Assembly: GCA_016200745.1 (NCBI GenBank)
Contig: JACQEF010000097.1
Span: 1-21,204 of the forward strand
Reading direction: 5' to 3'
DNA: 21,204 nt
From: Chloroflexota bacterium
Lineage (GTDB): Bacteria; Chloroflexota; Limnocylindria; Limnocylindrales; CSP1-4
Of this stretch, positions 1 to 6,938 are shown piece by piece. The position numbers and the translations under genes were made by a program. The first letter of the stretch is position 1. Each line of letters starts with the position of its first letter. Below the pieces are notes generated by a model, which worked only from the letters and a program-made list of their open reading frames with translations, searched no databases and was not told the DNA's origin.

Positions 1-1137
1 CGGATCAAGGCCAACCCGACCAGCGACTCGCAGTACCAGTATCTCGGCCAACTCTTCGCACGAAAGGGCCGGCAGACCGGCGACATCAACCAGTACACGC
101 TTGCGGGCCAGGCCTTCCAGAAGGCCATCGAGCTCTATCCAGGCAGCGTCGCCGCACGCACCGGCCTTGCCGTGAACCTGGTGACCCTGCACGACTGGTC
201 GAACGCGATCGAACAGGGCAAGACGATCCTCGAGACCGATCCCAGGGCGATCGGCGCGGTCGCGGTCATCGGTGATGCGAGCCTCGAAACCGGCGACCTC
301 GACACCGCACAGGCGGCGTTCGGGACGCTCCGGCAGAAGGTCGACAGCCCGGCCGTCGAGAGCCGTTTCGCCCGTCTCGCGTTCCTCACTGGAAAGTCCG
401 ATGAGGCGATCAGAATCCTGGACGATGCGGCCACCACCTCCGTGAGTCTCAACGGCTCTGCCGAGGAGCAGGCGTTCTACCAGTACTCCGCAGGGCAGTA
501 TCGGTTCGACTCGGGCGACGTTGACGGCGCTGAACGCGAATTCGAGGATGCCCTGCGGGCGTTCCCGAACTACTACCTGGCGATCGCGGGCCGTGGCCGT
601 GTCGCCTTTGCGCGGGGCGACCTCGCCGCGGCGATCGGGTTCTACCGCGCGGCCGTGGCGATCATCCCGAAGCCGGAACTTGTCGCGTACCTGGGTGACC
701 TGTACGCGCTCAACGGCGACCGGGTCGCGGCCGAGGCGCAATACAAGACGGTCGACTTCATCGTCCGGCTGAATGCGGTGCAGGCGCAGGTCTTCAGCCG
801 CGAAATCGCCCAGTTCCAGGCGACCCATCATCGAGACACGGCCCACGCCGTGGCGATCGCACGAGCCGAGCTCGAGACCCGCAAGGACATCTACGGCTAC
901 GACACGCTTGCCTGGGCGCTCTACAACGACGGCCAGCCGTCCGACGCACTGGCGCCGGCCCAGCAAGCGGTCTCACTCGGCACCCAGGATCCGAAGCTGC
1001 TCTACCACCTCGGCATGATCGAGCTCGCGACGGGGCACCCGGCCGACGGCCAGGCGCATCTCCGGGCGGCACTGGCGCTCAATCCGGCGTTCGACCCGCT
1101 CGGCGCCGCGGCGGCTCGCGCGGCGCTGGGTCGCTGA
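1..1137 (+). CDS. TPR-repeat protein, 5' end outside the window
   Basis: The reading frame is open from the first base, so the gene starts upstream; 378 residues are visible. The sequence is a chain of helical pairs of tetratricopeptide type, with alternating small and aromatic residues, for example around 511-760 (AEREFEDALRAFPNYYLAIA, then GRVAFARGDLAAAIGFY) and again at the C-terminus around 890-1110 (YDTLAWALYNDGQPSDAL, LYHLGMIELATGHPADG). TPR arrays are protein-protein scaffolds; no catalytic domain is visible in this part. The end of the protein is Ala-rich and stops after the last repeat. A GTG at 172 is an internal codon, since the frame continues upstream with the same repeat character. 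It stops 16 bases before a promoter-like TTGACA of the next operon, so it is probably not part of the purine/transport genes. The family is clear; the specific function is unknown. Confidence 0.8.
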   Translation, partial: RIKANPTSDSQYQYLGQLFARKGRQTGDINQYTLAGQAFQKAIELYPGSVAARTGLAVNLVTLHDWSNAIEQGKTILETDPRAIGAVAVIGDASLETGDLDTAQAAFGTLRQKVDSPAVESRFARLAFLTGKSDEAIRILDDAATTSVSLNGSAEEQAFYQYSAGQYRFDSGDVDGAEREFEDALRAFPNYYLAIAGRGRVAFARGDLAAAIGFYRAAVAIIPKPELVAYLGDLYALNGDRVAAEAQYKTVDFIVRLNAVQAQVFSREIAQFQATHHRDTAHAVAIARAELETRKDIYGYDTLAWALYNDGQPSDALAPAQQAVSLGTQDPKLLYHLGMIELATGHPADGQAHLRAALALNPAFDPLGAAAARAALGR

Positions 1138-1153
1138 AGTGGGAAGGACGAGC

Positions 1154-1182
1154 TTGACACTCGCCGGCCCGGACCGGATCAT
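1154..1182 (+). promoter_or_regulatory. Putative sigma70-type promoter of the regulator-kinase-transporter operon
   Basis: A perfect TTGACA lies at 1154-1159, followed after 17 bases by GATCAT at 1177-1182, which matches 4 of 6 positions of the -10 consensus. Transcription would start near 1189, upstream of the regulator start at 1260. It is the best -35/-10 pair seen in the window. Assigned by eye only. Confidence 0.45.
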
Positions 1183-1195
1183 GCCGGGAGCATGG

Positions 1196-1224
1196 ATGCA
1201 CACCTGACAAGTACAAACGTGCAT
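1196..1224. promoter_or_regulatory. Inverted repeat ATGCAC-N17-GTGCAT, possible operator of the SorC-type regulator
   Basis: ATGCAC at 1196-1201 and GTGCAT at 1219-1224 form a perfect 6-bp inverted repeat with a 17-base spacer. It lies just downstream of the putative promoter and 36 bases before the regulator start, a usual place for an autoregulatory operator. SorC-family regulators bind as oligomers to dyad sites near their own promoter. Six-base arms can occur by chance, so this is tentative. Confidence 0.3.
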
Positions 1225-1259
1225 GGCGCCGGAGCCGCGCGGTGGGGGGCCGCCGACCG

Positions 1260-2213
1260 ATGAGCGACTTCGAGCAGCTCGTCCGCGCCAGCCGGCTGTA
1301 CTACGAGCTGGGCGAGACCCAGAACCAGATCGCCGAGTTGCTCGGGGTGACGCGGCCACAGGTCTCGCGGCTGCTCAAGAGAGCCCGGGCGGAGGGCATC
1401 GTCGAGATCCGCATCGTGGACCGCACCGCGGTCGACAGCCCGGCGGGCGACGTCCTCCGGCGGCGCTACGAGCTCGACCAGGTCCACCTCGCCCCGACCA
1501 TCGCCGGCCCCGAGGATCTCACGCGCCGGATGGTCGGCCGACTGGCCGCCGAGGTCCTGCGGGTTGCCGTGCGGCCCGGCACGACTGTCGGGATCGGCGA
1601 CGGGGCATCCATCCTCGCGACCGCCGACGCGCTCGAGGAAGTGGCGACGCCGGTCGCCGTGACCGTCGTGCCGCTGTGCGGCGGCTTCTGGTCGACCGGC
1701 CAGGAACGCGAGCCGTATCGGCGGATCGCCGAGGCCCTCGGTGCGCAGGTCCGCGGCCTGATGGCTCCGGGGCTGGTCGACGACGCCGCCACCCGCACCG
1801 CCCTCGTTGCGCACGCCGGGATTCGCGCGATCGCGGATCTGTGGGCGCGCCTGGACGTCGCGCTGTTCGGGATCGGCGGCCCGGCCTGGAGCGCGTCGCT
1901 GGTCGGCGACGCGATCGAGCGGCAGCTCGAGGAGGCCGAGGCGGTCGGCGAGGTGCTGGTGGCGCCGTTCGACCTCGACGGGCGGTTCGTCTGCCCGGCG
2001 CTGCGCGAGCGCGTCATCGCCTTCGACGCCCGGAATCTGGGTCGCATCCCGGCCTCGATCGGGCTGGCGTCCGGCGAGGCCAAGGTCCGCCCGATCCTTG
2101 GTGCCCTGCGGGCCGGCATCGTCCGGACCCTCGTCACCGACGTCGCCACGGCCGAGGCGGTCGTGGCGCTCGACGGGGTCACCAGGGCCGCGCGCGTGAG
2201 TGGGTCGCGATGA
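1260..2213 (+). CDS. SorC/DeoR-type sugar-binding transcriptional regulator
   Basis: A 317-residue regulator. Residues about 19-41 form a helix-turn-helix (ETQNQIAELLGV, then TRPQVSRLLKRA), and the rest resembles the SorC C-terminal effector domain, which has an isomerase-like Rossmann fold and typically binds a phosphorylated sugar; glycine-rich GIGDGAS and GIGGP segments are visible. The ATG at 1260 is preferred because a G-rich ribosome-binding stretch (GGTGGGGGG, 1241-1249) lies about 10 bases upstream; a GTG at 1242 would add six residues and lose this site. The stop overlaps the kinase start as ATGA, so it is the first gene of the operon. It probably controls its own operon, through a promoter-like element and an inverted repeat just upstream. 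The effector is unknown; family knowledge suggests a phosphorylated product of the adjacent kinase. Confidence 0.85.
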   Translation: MSDFEQLVRASRLYYELGETQNQIAELLGVTRPQVSRLLKRARAEGIVEIRIVDRTAVDSPAGDVLRRRYELDQVHLAPTIAGPEDLTRRMVGRLAAEVLRVAVRPGTTVGIGDGASILATADALEEVATPVAVTVVPLCGGFWSTGQEREPYRRIAEALGAQVRGLMAPGLVDDAATRTALVAHAGIRAIADLWARLDVALFGIGGPAWSASLVGDAIERQLEEAEAVGEVLVAPFDLDGRFVCPALRERVIAFDARNLGRIPASIGLASGEAKVRPILGALRAGIVRTLVTDVATAEAVVALDGVTRAARVSGSR

Positions 2214-3658
2214 ACGCCCGCGAACCCGTGGTCCTCGGGGTCGATCTCGGCACGGCCGAGGTCAAGGCGGGGCTGGTGTCCCTCGACGGGCGGCTGCTGG
2301 CGCTGGCGCGGAGCGGCTACGAGCTCGACCGGGGGGGCGGCCACGGCTGGGCCGAGCAGGATCCGGGTGCCTGGTGGTCGGCCGTCGTCAGCGCGGTGCG
2401 CGCCCTGCGTGCTTCCTCGTTCGGCGAGATCGTGGCGATCGGCGTGGACGGCCACGGGCCGACGCTGGTGGCCGTCGACGGCCGTGGCGAGGCGACCCGG
2501 CCGGCGATCACGTTCCTCGACGCCCGGGCGAGCGCCGAGGCGGACGAGCTGGCCGCCGCGACCGGTGTCCGCGGCTGGGCGCTCGGCGGCCTGCCCGCGG
2601 CGCTGTGGGTCGAGCGCCACCAGCCGGAGGTCGCCGCCGCCACGCGCTGGTACCTCACGACCTGGGAGTGGCTGGCCTATCGACTGACCGGCGAGGCGGC
2701 GGCGCCCCTGATCCCGAGCCAGCTGGTACCGGATCCGGCCCGCGTCAACACCGCCGGGATCCCGGCCGACCGCCTGCCACGAGTTGCCCGGACCGGCGAG
2801 GTGGTCGGCAGCGTGACCGAGACCGCCGCCGCGGCGCTCGGCGTCCGGGCGGGGCGCCCGGTCGTCGGCGGCACGGTCGATGCGTTCGCGAGCTATCTCG
2901 GGGCCGGGTTGCTCGAGCCCGGCGACGCCTACGATCCGGGCGGGTCGGCCGGCGGGTTCGGCGTGTACTGGGACCGGCCGGTCGAGGTGCCCGGCGCGTT
3001 CGTGACCCCGGCGCCGCTCTCCGGGCTGTTCAGCGTCGGAGCCGCGATGGCCGCCACCGGGCGGGCGCTCGACTGGTATCGCGACCAGGTCCTGGTCGAC
3101 ACGATCGCGGTGGACGCGCTGCTCGCCGAGGCGGCGCAGACGCCCGCGGGTGCCGATGGGCTCGTCTTCCTGCCGTATCTCGCCGGCGAGCGGTCGCCGA
3201 TCTGGGACCCGGAGGCGCGCGGCGTGCTTGCCGGACTCACCCTGGGACACGGGCGGGCCCACATCAGCCGGGCGATCATCGAGGCGTCCGCGCTGGCGAT
3301 CCGCCACGTCGCCGAGCCCATGCTCGCAGCTGGCGTGCGGGTCAACGAGATGCGCGTCTGCGGCGGGCCGGCCCGGAGCCGGTTCTGGAACGGCGTCAAG
3401 GCCGACGTGACCGGGTTCCCGGTCGCGGTGCCGGCCGTGCTCGAGACCGCGGTCCTCGGGGCGGCCATCCTGGGTTCGGTCGGGATCGGGGCGCACCTGG
3501 ACCTGCGAGCGGCGATCCGGGCGATGACGCGGATCGAGTCACGGATCGAGCCGACGCCGGCGCTTGCCCCCGTGTACGAGCGCCTGTTCGAGGCGTACCG
3601 GGCGCTCTATCCGGCCACGGCACCGGTCCTGCGACCGCTTCAGGGGCTGTCGGCATGA
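2210..3658 (+). CDS. FGGY-family carbohydrate kinase, xylulokinase-like
   Basis: A 482-residue kinase of the ATP-dependent FGGY family (xylulokinase, glycerol kinase and relatives), the normal length for xylulokinase. The N-terminal phosphate-binding motif GVDLGTAEVKAG is at residues 10-21, WAEQDPGAWW follows, and the presumed catalytic aspartate is D224 in GGTVDAFASYLGAG. The C-terminal domain carries LPYLAGERSPIWDPEARG and CGGPARSRFWN, typical of the xylulokinase branch. The ATG at 2210 overlaps the regulator stop (ATGA), and the stop overlaps the ABC ATPase start in the same way, so all three are probably translationally coupled. The region where xylulokinases have GQMHG reads GVDGHGPT, so the substrate may not be xylulose. 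Kinase class is confident; the sugar or polyol substrate is unknown. Confidence 0.85.
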   Translation: MNAREPVVLGVDLGTAEVKAGLVSLDGRLLALARSGYELDRGGGHGWAEQDPGAWWSAVVSAVRALRASSFGEIVAIGVDGHGPTLVAVDGRGEATRPAITFLDARASAEADELAAATGVRGWALGGLPAALWVERHQPEVAAATRWYLTTWEWLAYRLTGEAAAPLIPSQLVPDPARVNTAGIPADRLPRVARTGEVVGSVTETAAAALGVRAGRPVVGGTVDAFASYLGAGLLEPGDAYDPGGSAGGFGVYWDRPVEVPGAFVTPAPLSGLFSVGAAMAATGRALDWYRDQVLVDTIAVDALLAEAAQTPAGADGLVFLPYLAGERSPIWDPEARGVLAGLTLGHGRAHISRAIIEASALAIRHVAEPMLAAGVRVNEMRVCGGPARSRFWNGVKADVTGFPVAVPAVLETAVLGAAILGSVGIGAHLDLRAAIRAMTRIESRIEPTPALAPVYERLFEAYRALYPATAPVLRPLQGLSA

Positions 3659-4497
3659 GCCTCACCGGTCACGGTCCCGGCGCGGTGCGGCTCCGCGACC
3701 TGAGCTTCGCGTTCGTGGCCCGCGGCGGCGGATCGCTTCCCGTGCTCGACGGCGTGGACCTGGCGATCCCCGGCGGCGGGATCGTCGCGCTCGTCGGTCC
3801 GAACGGCTGCGGCAAGTCCACGCTGCTACGGGTGATCGCCGGCTTGCTCGAGCCCGCCCGTGGCGAAGCGCTGCTCGACGGTGCGCCGATCGACGGCCCC
3901 GATCCCCGGATCGGGCTCGTCTTCCAGGAACCCCGGCTGCTGCCGTGGCGGTCCGCGGCCGACAACATCACGTATCCGCTCGAGTTGGCCGGCTGGCCGG
4001 CGGCCCGCCGCCGCGAGCGACTGGCGGCGCTGAGCGACCGGGTCGACCTCGATCCCGCCGTCACGACCTCGCGGCCGGCCGAGCTGTCCGGCGGCACCCG
4101 CCAGCGCGTGGCGCTCGCCCGCGCGCTCGCGCTCGAGCCGGAGGTCCTGCTCCTCGACGAGCCGTTCAGCGCGCTCGACGCCCTCACTCGTGAGCGGTTC
4201 GACCTCGAGCTGCTCCGGCTCTGGCACCGCGCCGCGACGACGATCGTGATCGTGACCCACAGCATCCCCGAGGCGGTCCTGATCGCCGACCGGGTCGTGG
4301 TGCTGTCGGCGCGCCCGGCCCGGATCGTGGCCGACATCGCGATCGACCTCGCCCGCCCGCGGACCATCGAGGCGCTCGACGACCCGGCGGCGGGCCGGGC
4401 CTCTCGCCGGATCCGCGCGTTCCTCGAGGATGACGATGGCGAGCCGACCGAGCACCGCACCACGGCGGCCTCGGTCCGCACGGAGCTCGCCTCGTGA
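3655..4497 (+). CDS. ABC transporter ATP-binding protein, NitT/TauT type
   Basis: A 280-residue cytoplasmic ATPase powering import. Walker A is GPNGCGKST (residues 48-56), the Q-loop glutamine is in FQEPRLLPW (Q91), the signature is LSGGTRQR (144-151), Walker B is VLLLDEP (164-170) with the D-loop SALD following, and the switch histidine is H202 in VTHSIPEA. The LPW after the Q-loop and the THSIPEA switch are characteristic of the nitrate/taurine/sulfonate (SsuB/TauB) branch. About 30 charged residues follow the conserved core. The start overlaps the kinase stop and the stop overlaps the permease start (GTGA), so it is coupled to both. The substrate cannot be read from the ATPase. Confidence 0.9.
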   Translation: MSLTGHGPGAVRLRDLSFAFVARGGGSLPVLDGVDLAIPGGGIVALVGPNGCGKSTLLRVIAGLLEPARGEALLDGAPIDGPDPRIGLVFQEPRLLPWRSAADNITYPLELAGWPAARRRERLAALSDRVDLDPAVTTSRPAELSGGTRQRVALARALALEPEVLLLDEPFSALDALTRERFDLELLRLWHRAATTIVIVTHSIPEAVLIADRVVVLSARPARIVADIAIDLARPRTIEALDDPAAGRASRRIRAFLEDDDGEPTEHRTTAASVRTELAS

Positions 4498-5243
4498 CCC
4501 GCGTGGCGGCGCTGTCAATCGTCGTCGCCTTCGCCGTCTTCGTCCTGGTCTGGAAGGCGATCGTCGTCGTCAGCGGCCTGCCGCCGTTCATCCTGCCGGC
4601 CCCGGAAACGGTCGCGATCCGGTTCGTCGGGGCGTGGCGCGACGGCACGATCGAGCCGCACCTCGCGACCACGCTGGTCGAGGTCGGCCTGGGTTTCGCG
4701 GTCGGCGTGGCGCTCGCGCTCATCGCGGGCTACGGGCTGGCGCGCAGCGTCTGGGTCGAGCGCCTGCTGTCGCCCTACCTGGTTGCCGCGCAGGCGATCC
4801 CGATCCTTGCGCTGGCACCCCTGCTGGTCTGGTGGTTCGGCAACGGCCTGCTCAGCAAGGTCGTGATCGCCGCCCTGATCGTCTTCTTCCCGGTGGCCGT
4901 GGCCACGATGGTCGGCATCCGATCGGTCGACGCGCGGCTGCTAGAGCTCGGGCGCAGCCTGCGGGCGACCCGCCGCCAGGTGCTGCTCACGCTGGAGATC
5001 CCGGCCGCGCTGCCGAACATCCTCGGTGGGATGCGCGTCGGCGTCACGCTCGCCGTCGTGGGGGCGCTCGTCGGCGAGTGGGCCGGGGCGAACCAGGGCC
5101 TCGGCGTCCTCATCAACCTCGCCCGGGGTTCGCTGTTCGACATCCCCCTCATGTTCGCCACGCTGGTGACGATCGCTCTCGTTGGCATCGTCCTCTACCT
5201 GATGGTCGTGATCCTCGAGCGCCGGCTCGTCGGCAACCGCTGA
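4494..5243 (+). CDS. ABC transporter permease, NitT/TauT type
   Basis: A 249-residue integral membrane protein with about six hydrophobic segments, beginning with a segment near residues 5-27 and ending with one near 220-241. The cytoplasmic EAA-like loop that docks on the ATPase is seen as ELGRSLRATRRQVLLTLEIP, then ALPNILGGMRVG, typical of the BPD_transp_1 fold in SsuC/TauC-like permeases. Because only one permease gene is present, the transporter probably uses a homodimer. The GTG start overlaps the ATPase stop. The lipoprotein receptor follows after 22 bases. Family is confident; transported substrate is unknown. Confidence 0.9.
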   Translation: MTRVAALSIVVAFAVFVLVWKAIVVVSGLPPFILPAPETVAIRFVGAWRDGTIEPHLATTLVEVGLGFAVGVALALIAGYGLARSVWVERLLSPYLVAAQAIPILALAPLLVWWFGNGLLSKVVIAALIVFFPVAVATMVGIRSVDARLLELGRSLRATRRQVLLTLEIPAALPNILGGMRVGVTLAVVGALVGEWAGANQGLGVLINLARGSLFDIPLMFATLVTIALVGIVLYLMVVILERRLVGNR

Positions 5244-5265
5244 TCGTCCCAACCTGGAGGTGTTC

Positions 5266-6348
5266 GTGTTCTCGCTGCCCCATCGTCTTGCCGTCCTGGC
5301 GGTGTTCGTCGCGATCCTCGCAGGCGCCTGCGCCGGTGGCTCGTCGTCGCCCACGCCCACCGCGGGGTCGCCGATGACCGCGGCGCCGTCGGCCGCCGGC
5401 TCGGCCTCCCCGGCCGTTCCGTCGTCGGCAGCGCCGGTCAAGCTGGTGGTTGGCCTCGGCTACATCCCGAGCGTCCAGTTCGCGCCGTTCTACCTCGCCG
5501 ACCAGGCCGGCTACTACGCCGATGCCGGCCTGTCGGTCGAGTTCCAGAACAAGATCGACCCGGACCTGATCACGCTCGTCGGCCAGGGCGCGATCGACAT
5601 CGGCATCGGCGACGGGACGAGCGTGATCCCGGCGGCCAGCCAGGGCATCCCGGTCCGGTACATCGCCACCCTCTACGGCCAGTTCCCGGACATCGTCTTC
5701 GCCAAGGCCTCGAGTGGGATCACGACGGCGGCCGACCTCAAGGGCAGGAAGATCGGGACGCCCGGCCGCTACGGCGGCGGCTGGATCATGCTCCAGGCGC
5801 TCCTCGGGTCGGCCGGCCTGACGACCGGCGACGTCGACGTGGTCGAATACCCCGACTTCTCGCAGCGGGCTGCGGTCGAGCAGGGCGCGGTGGACGCGGC
5901 GACCGGGTTCTCCAACAACGAACCGGTCCAGCTCGAGCTCGACGGCACCAAGGCCGTGGTTCTGCACATCGACCAGATCACCCCGCTGCCGGGTCCCGGG
6001 CTGATCGCGGCCGCGAAGACGCTGACCGACAAGCACGACGCGGTCGCCCGGTTCGTGGCGGCCACGCTCCGCGCCATGAACGCGATCAAGCTCAACCCGC
6101 AGGTCGGGCTGGAGGCGGCGATCAAGACCGTGCCGGAGCTCGGCTCCGCCCGTGACGCGCAGCTGGCGATCCTGAACGCGACCATCGATTCGTGGTCGGG
6201 TCCGGTCCAGGTGGCCGGCGGGCTGGGCGCGGTCGACAAGCCCGGTTGGACGAAGTCCATCGACTATCTCACCACGCTCGGGCTGGTCCCGAACCCGGTG
6301 ACGGCGGACGACCTCGTCGTGGACGGGTTCATCCCGATCGGCGGCTGA
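5266..6348 (+). CDS. ABC transporter substrate-binding lipoprotein, NMT1/ThiY-like
   Basis: A 360-residue extracytoplasmic receptor for the adjacent permease. The GTG at 5266 is chosen because GGAGG (5256-5260) sits 5 bases upstream; the in-frame GTG at 5260 overlaps this site. Residues 1-21 form a signal peptide (basic HR, then a hydrophobic stretch), with Cys22 in a slightly degenerate lipobox (AGAC), followed by a Ser/Pro/Ala/Thr linker to about residue 55. The mature domain starts with VGLGYIPSVQFAPFYLADQA and GYYADAGLSVEFQ, the hallmark of the NMT1/SsuA/ThiY family that binds small aromatics, sulfonates and thiamine precursors; GIGDGTSV and GRKIGTPG follow. Purine or ureide binding is plausible from the neighbourhood but unproven. 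It ends the regulator-kinase-transporter operon. Confidence 0.88.
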   Translation: MFSLPHRLAVLAVFVAILAGACAGGSSSPTPTAGSPMTAAPSAAGSASPAVPSSAAPVKLVVGLGYIPSVQFAPFYLADQAGYYADAGLSVEFQNKIDPDLITLVGQGAIDIGIGDGTSVIPAASQGIPVRYIATLYGQFPDIVFAKASSGITTAADLKGRKIGTPGRYGGGWIMLQALLGSAGLTTGDVDVVEYPDFSQRAAVEQGAVDAATGFSNNEPVQLELDGTKAVVLHIDQITPLPGPGLIAAAKTLTDKHDAVARFVAATLRAMNAIKLNPQVGLEAAIKTVPELGSARDAQLAILNATIDSWSGPVQVAGGLGAVDKPGWTKSIDYLTTLGLVPNPVTADDLVVDGFIPIGG

Positions 6349-6602
6349 GCCCGGCACCGACGATGCCTGGCGGCGTCCGTCGGGGCGGAACGGCGGGTTC
6401 GTCACGGGGTGGTGGGACGAGCTGCCGTGCTGCGCGAAGTCAGCCGGCTGCCGCGGTGGCTCGGGTATCACCTGGGTCCGGAGCAGGGCCGTTTGGACCG
6501 GCGTCGGCGGGCCTTCGCCGAGCGGGAATCGACCGGATCGGGTAACGTAGGAGGCCCCCGATCGCACATCGCGTGCCCTCGTTCCACCGCGCAGGAGTTC
6601 CT
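6349..6602. other. Intergenic region with a 7-bp inverted repeat around a TAACGT box
   Basis: No convincing coding frame is seen. GATCGGG (6536-6542) and CCCGATC (6557-6563) form an inverted repeat whose 14-base loop begins with TAACGT (6543-6548), a possible -10 box; no matching -35 is evident. Transcription would begin near 6556, giving a leader of about 47 bases to the small gene at 6603. No U-rich terminator follows the lipoprotein gene. Confidence 0.3.
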
Positions 6603-6791
6603 GTGAACAGTCGTCCTCCGGTCAAGCCCACGACCACGGTTGAACCGTTCAAGCACGTGATCGACGAGTACAAACACCAGGCGCAGACGATCACCTGCAC
6701 GTGCGGCTGGCACGGCAGCTCGGCGACGACGGATCGCGGCGGGTCGGAGTGGACGGCCCATCTGTTCGAAGTCCGCGGCAAGAAGCGATAG
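6603..6791 (+). CDS. Small protein with a CxCGWxG motif, function unknown
   Basis: A 62-residue hydrophilic protein. The GTG at 6603 is preferred because AGGAG (6593-6597) lies 5 bases upstream; a GTG at 6573 in the same frame would add ten residues and has no such site. The centre reads TITCTCGWHGSS (about residues 29-40), followed by W and H in WTAHLFEV, so a Cys-Cys-His-His set could bind a metal, but only two cysteines are present. The N-terminus is Pro/Thr-rich and the end is basic (RGKKR). I do not recognise a named family. It stands alone, followed directly by a large GC palindrome and then guanine deaminase. Coding status rests on the ribosome-binding site, the motif and the basic tail. 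Confidence 0.6.
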   Translation: MNSRPPVKPTTTVEPFKHVIDEYKHQAQTITCTCGWHGSSATTDRGGSEWTAHLFEVRGKKR

Positions 6792-6814
6792 CCGCGGCGC
6801 CGCGGCGCCGCGGC
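6791..6814. terminator. 24-bp perfect GC palindrome, possible hairpin terminator
   Basis: The sequence begins at the last base of the TAG stop and reads identically on both strands for 24 bases, built from repeated CCGCGGCG units. It could fold into a very strong RNA hairpin directly after the small gene. There is no T-tract (CGGTCCT follows), so it is not a classical intrinsic terminator; repeat slippage or a protein-binding role is equally possible. Confidence 0.35.
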
Positions 6815-6921
6815 GGTCCTGATGCAGAGCCGGGGGCGGCGCAGGCGTGCGTTGCCCGGGTGATGCCGGTCGGTGCGATCGGCGGGCCGTGACGAAGCGC
6901 ACTGGCGCTCCGTGGGGGCCG

Positions 6922-6930
6922 TGCTAGCAT
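6922..6930 (+). promoter_or_regulatory. Extended -10 box (TGC-TAGCAT) before guanine deaminase, possible leaderless start
   Basis: TAGCAT at 6925-6930 is preceded by TGC, the extended -10 form, and ends 8 bases before the GTG at 6939. That spacing would put the transcription start on or next to the start codon. No ribosome-binding site is visible in front of the GTG, which fits a leaderless mRNA. No -35 element is evident. Confidence 0.4.
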
Positions 6931-6938
6931 CGCGGTCC

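Noticed and set aside
1223..2209. Open frame from the ATG at 1223 that runs without a stop into the kinase, suggesting an 811-residue protein
   Set aside because: It is Arg/Gly-rich without domains and overlaps the well-supported regulator in another frame; GC-rich DNA lacks stop codons. The kinase starts at 2210.
1466..3496. Long antisense open frame opposite the regulator and kinase
   Set aside because: Same reason: a compositional shadow of high-GC coding DNA with no family features.
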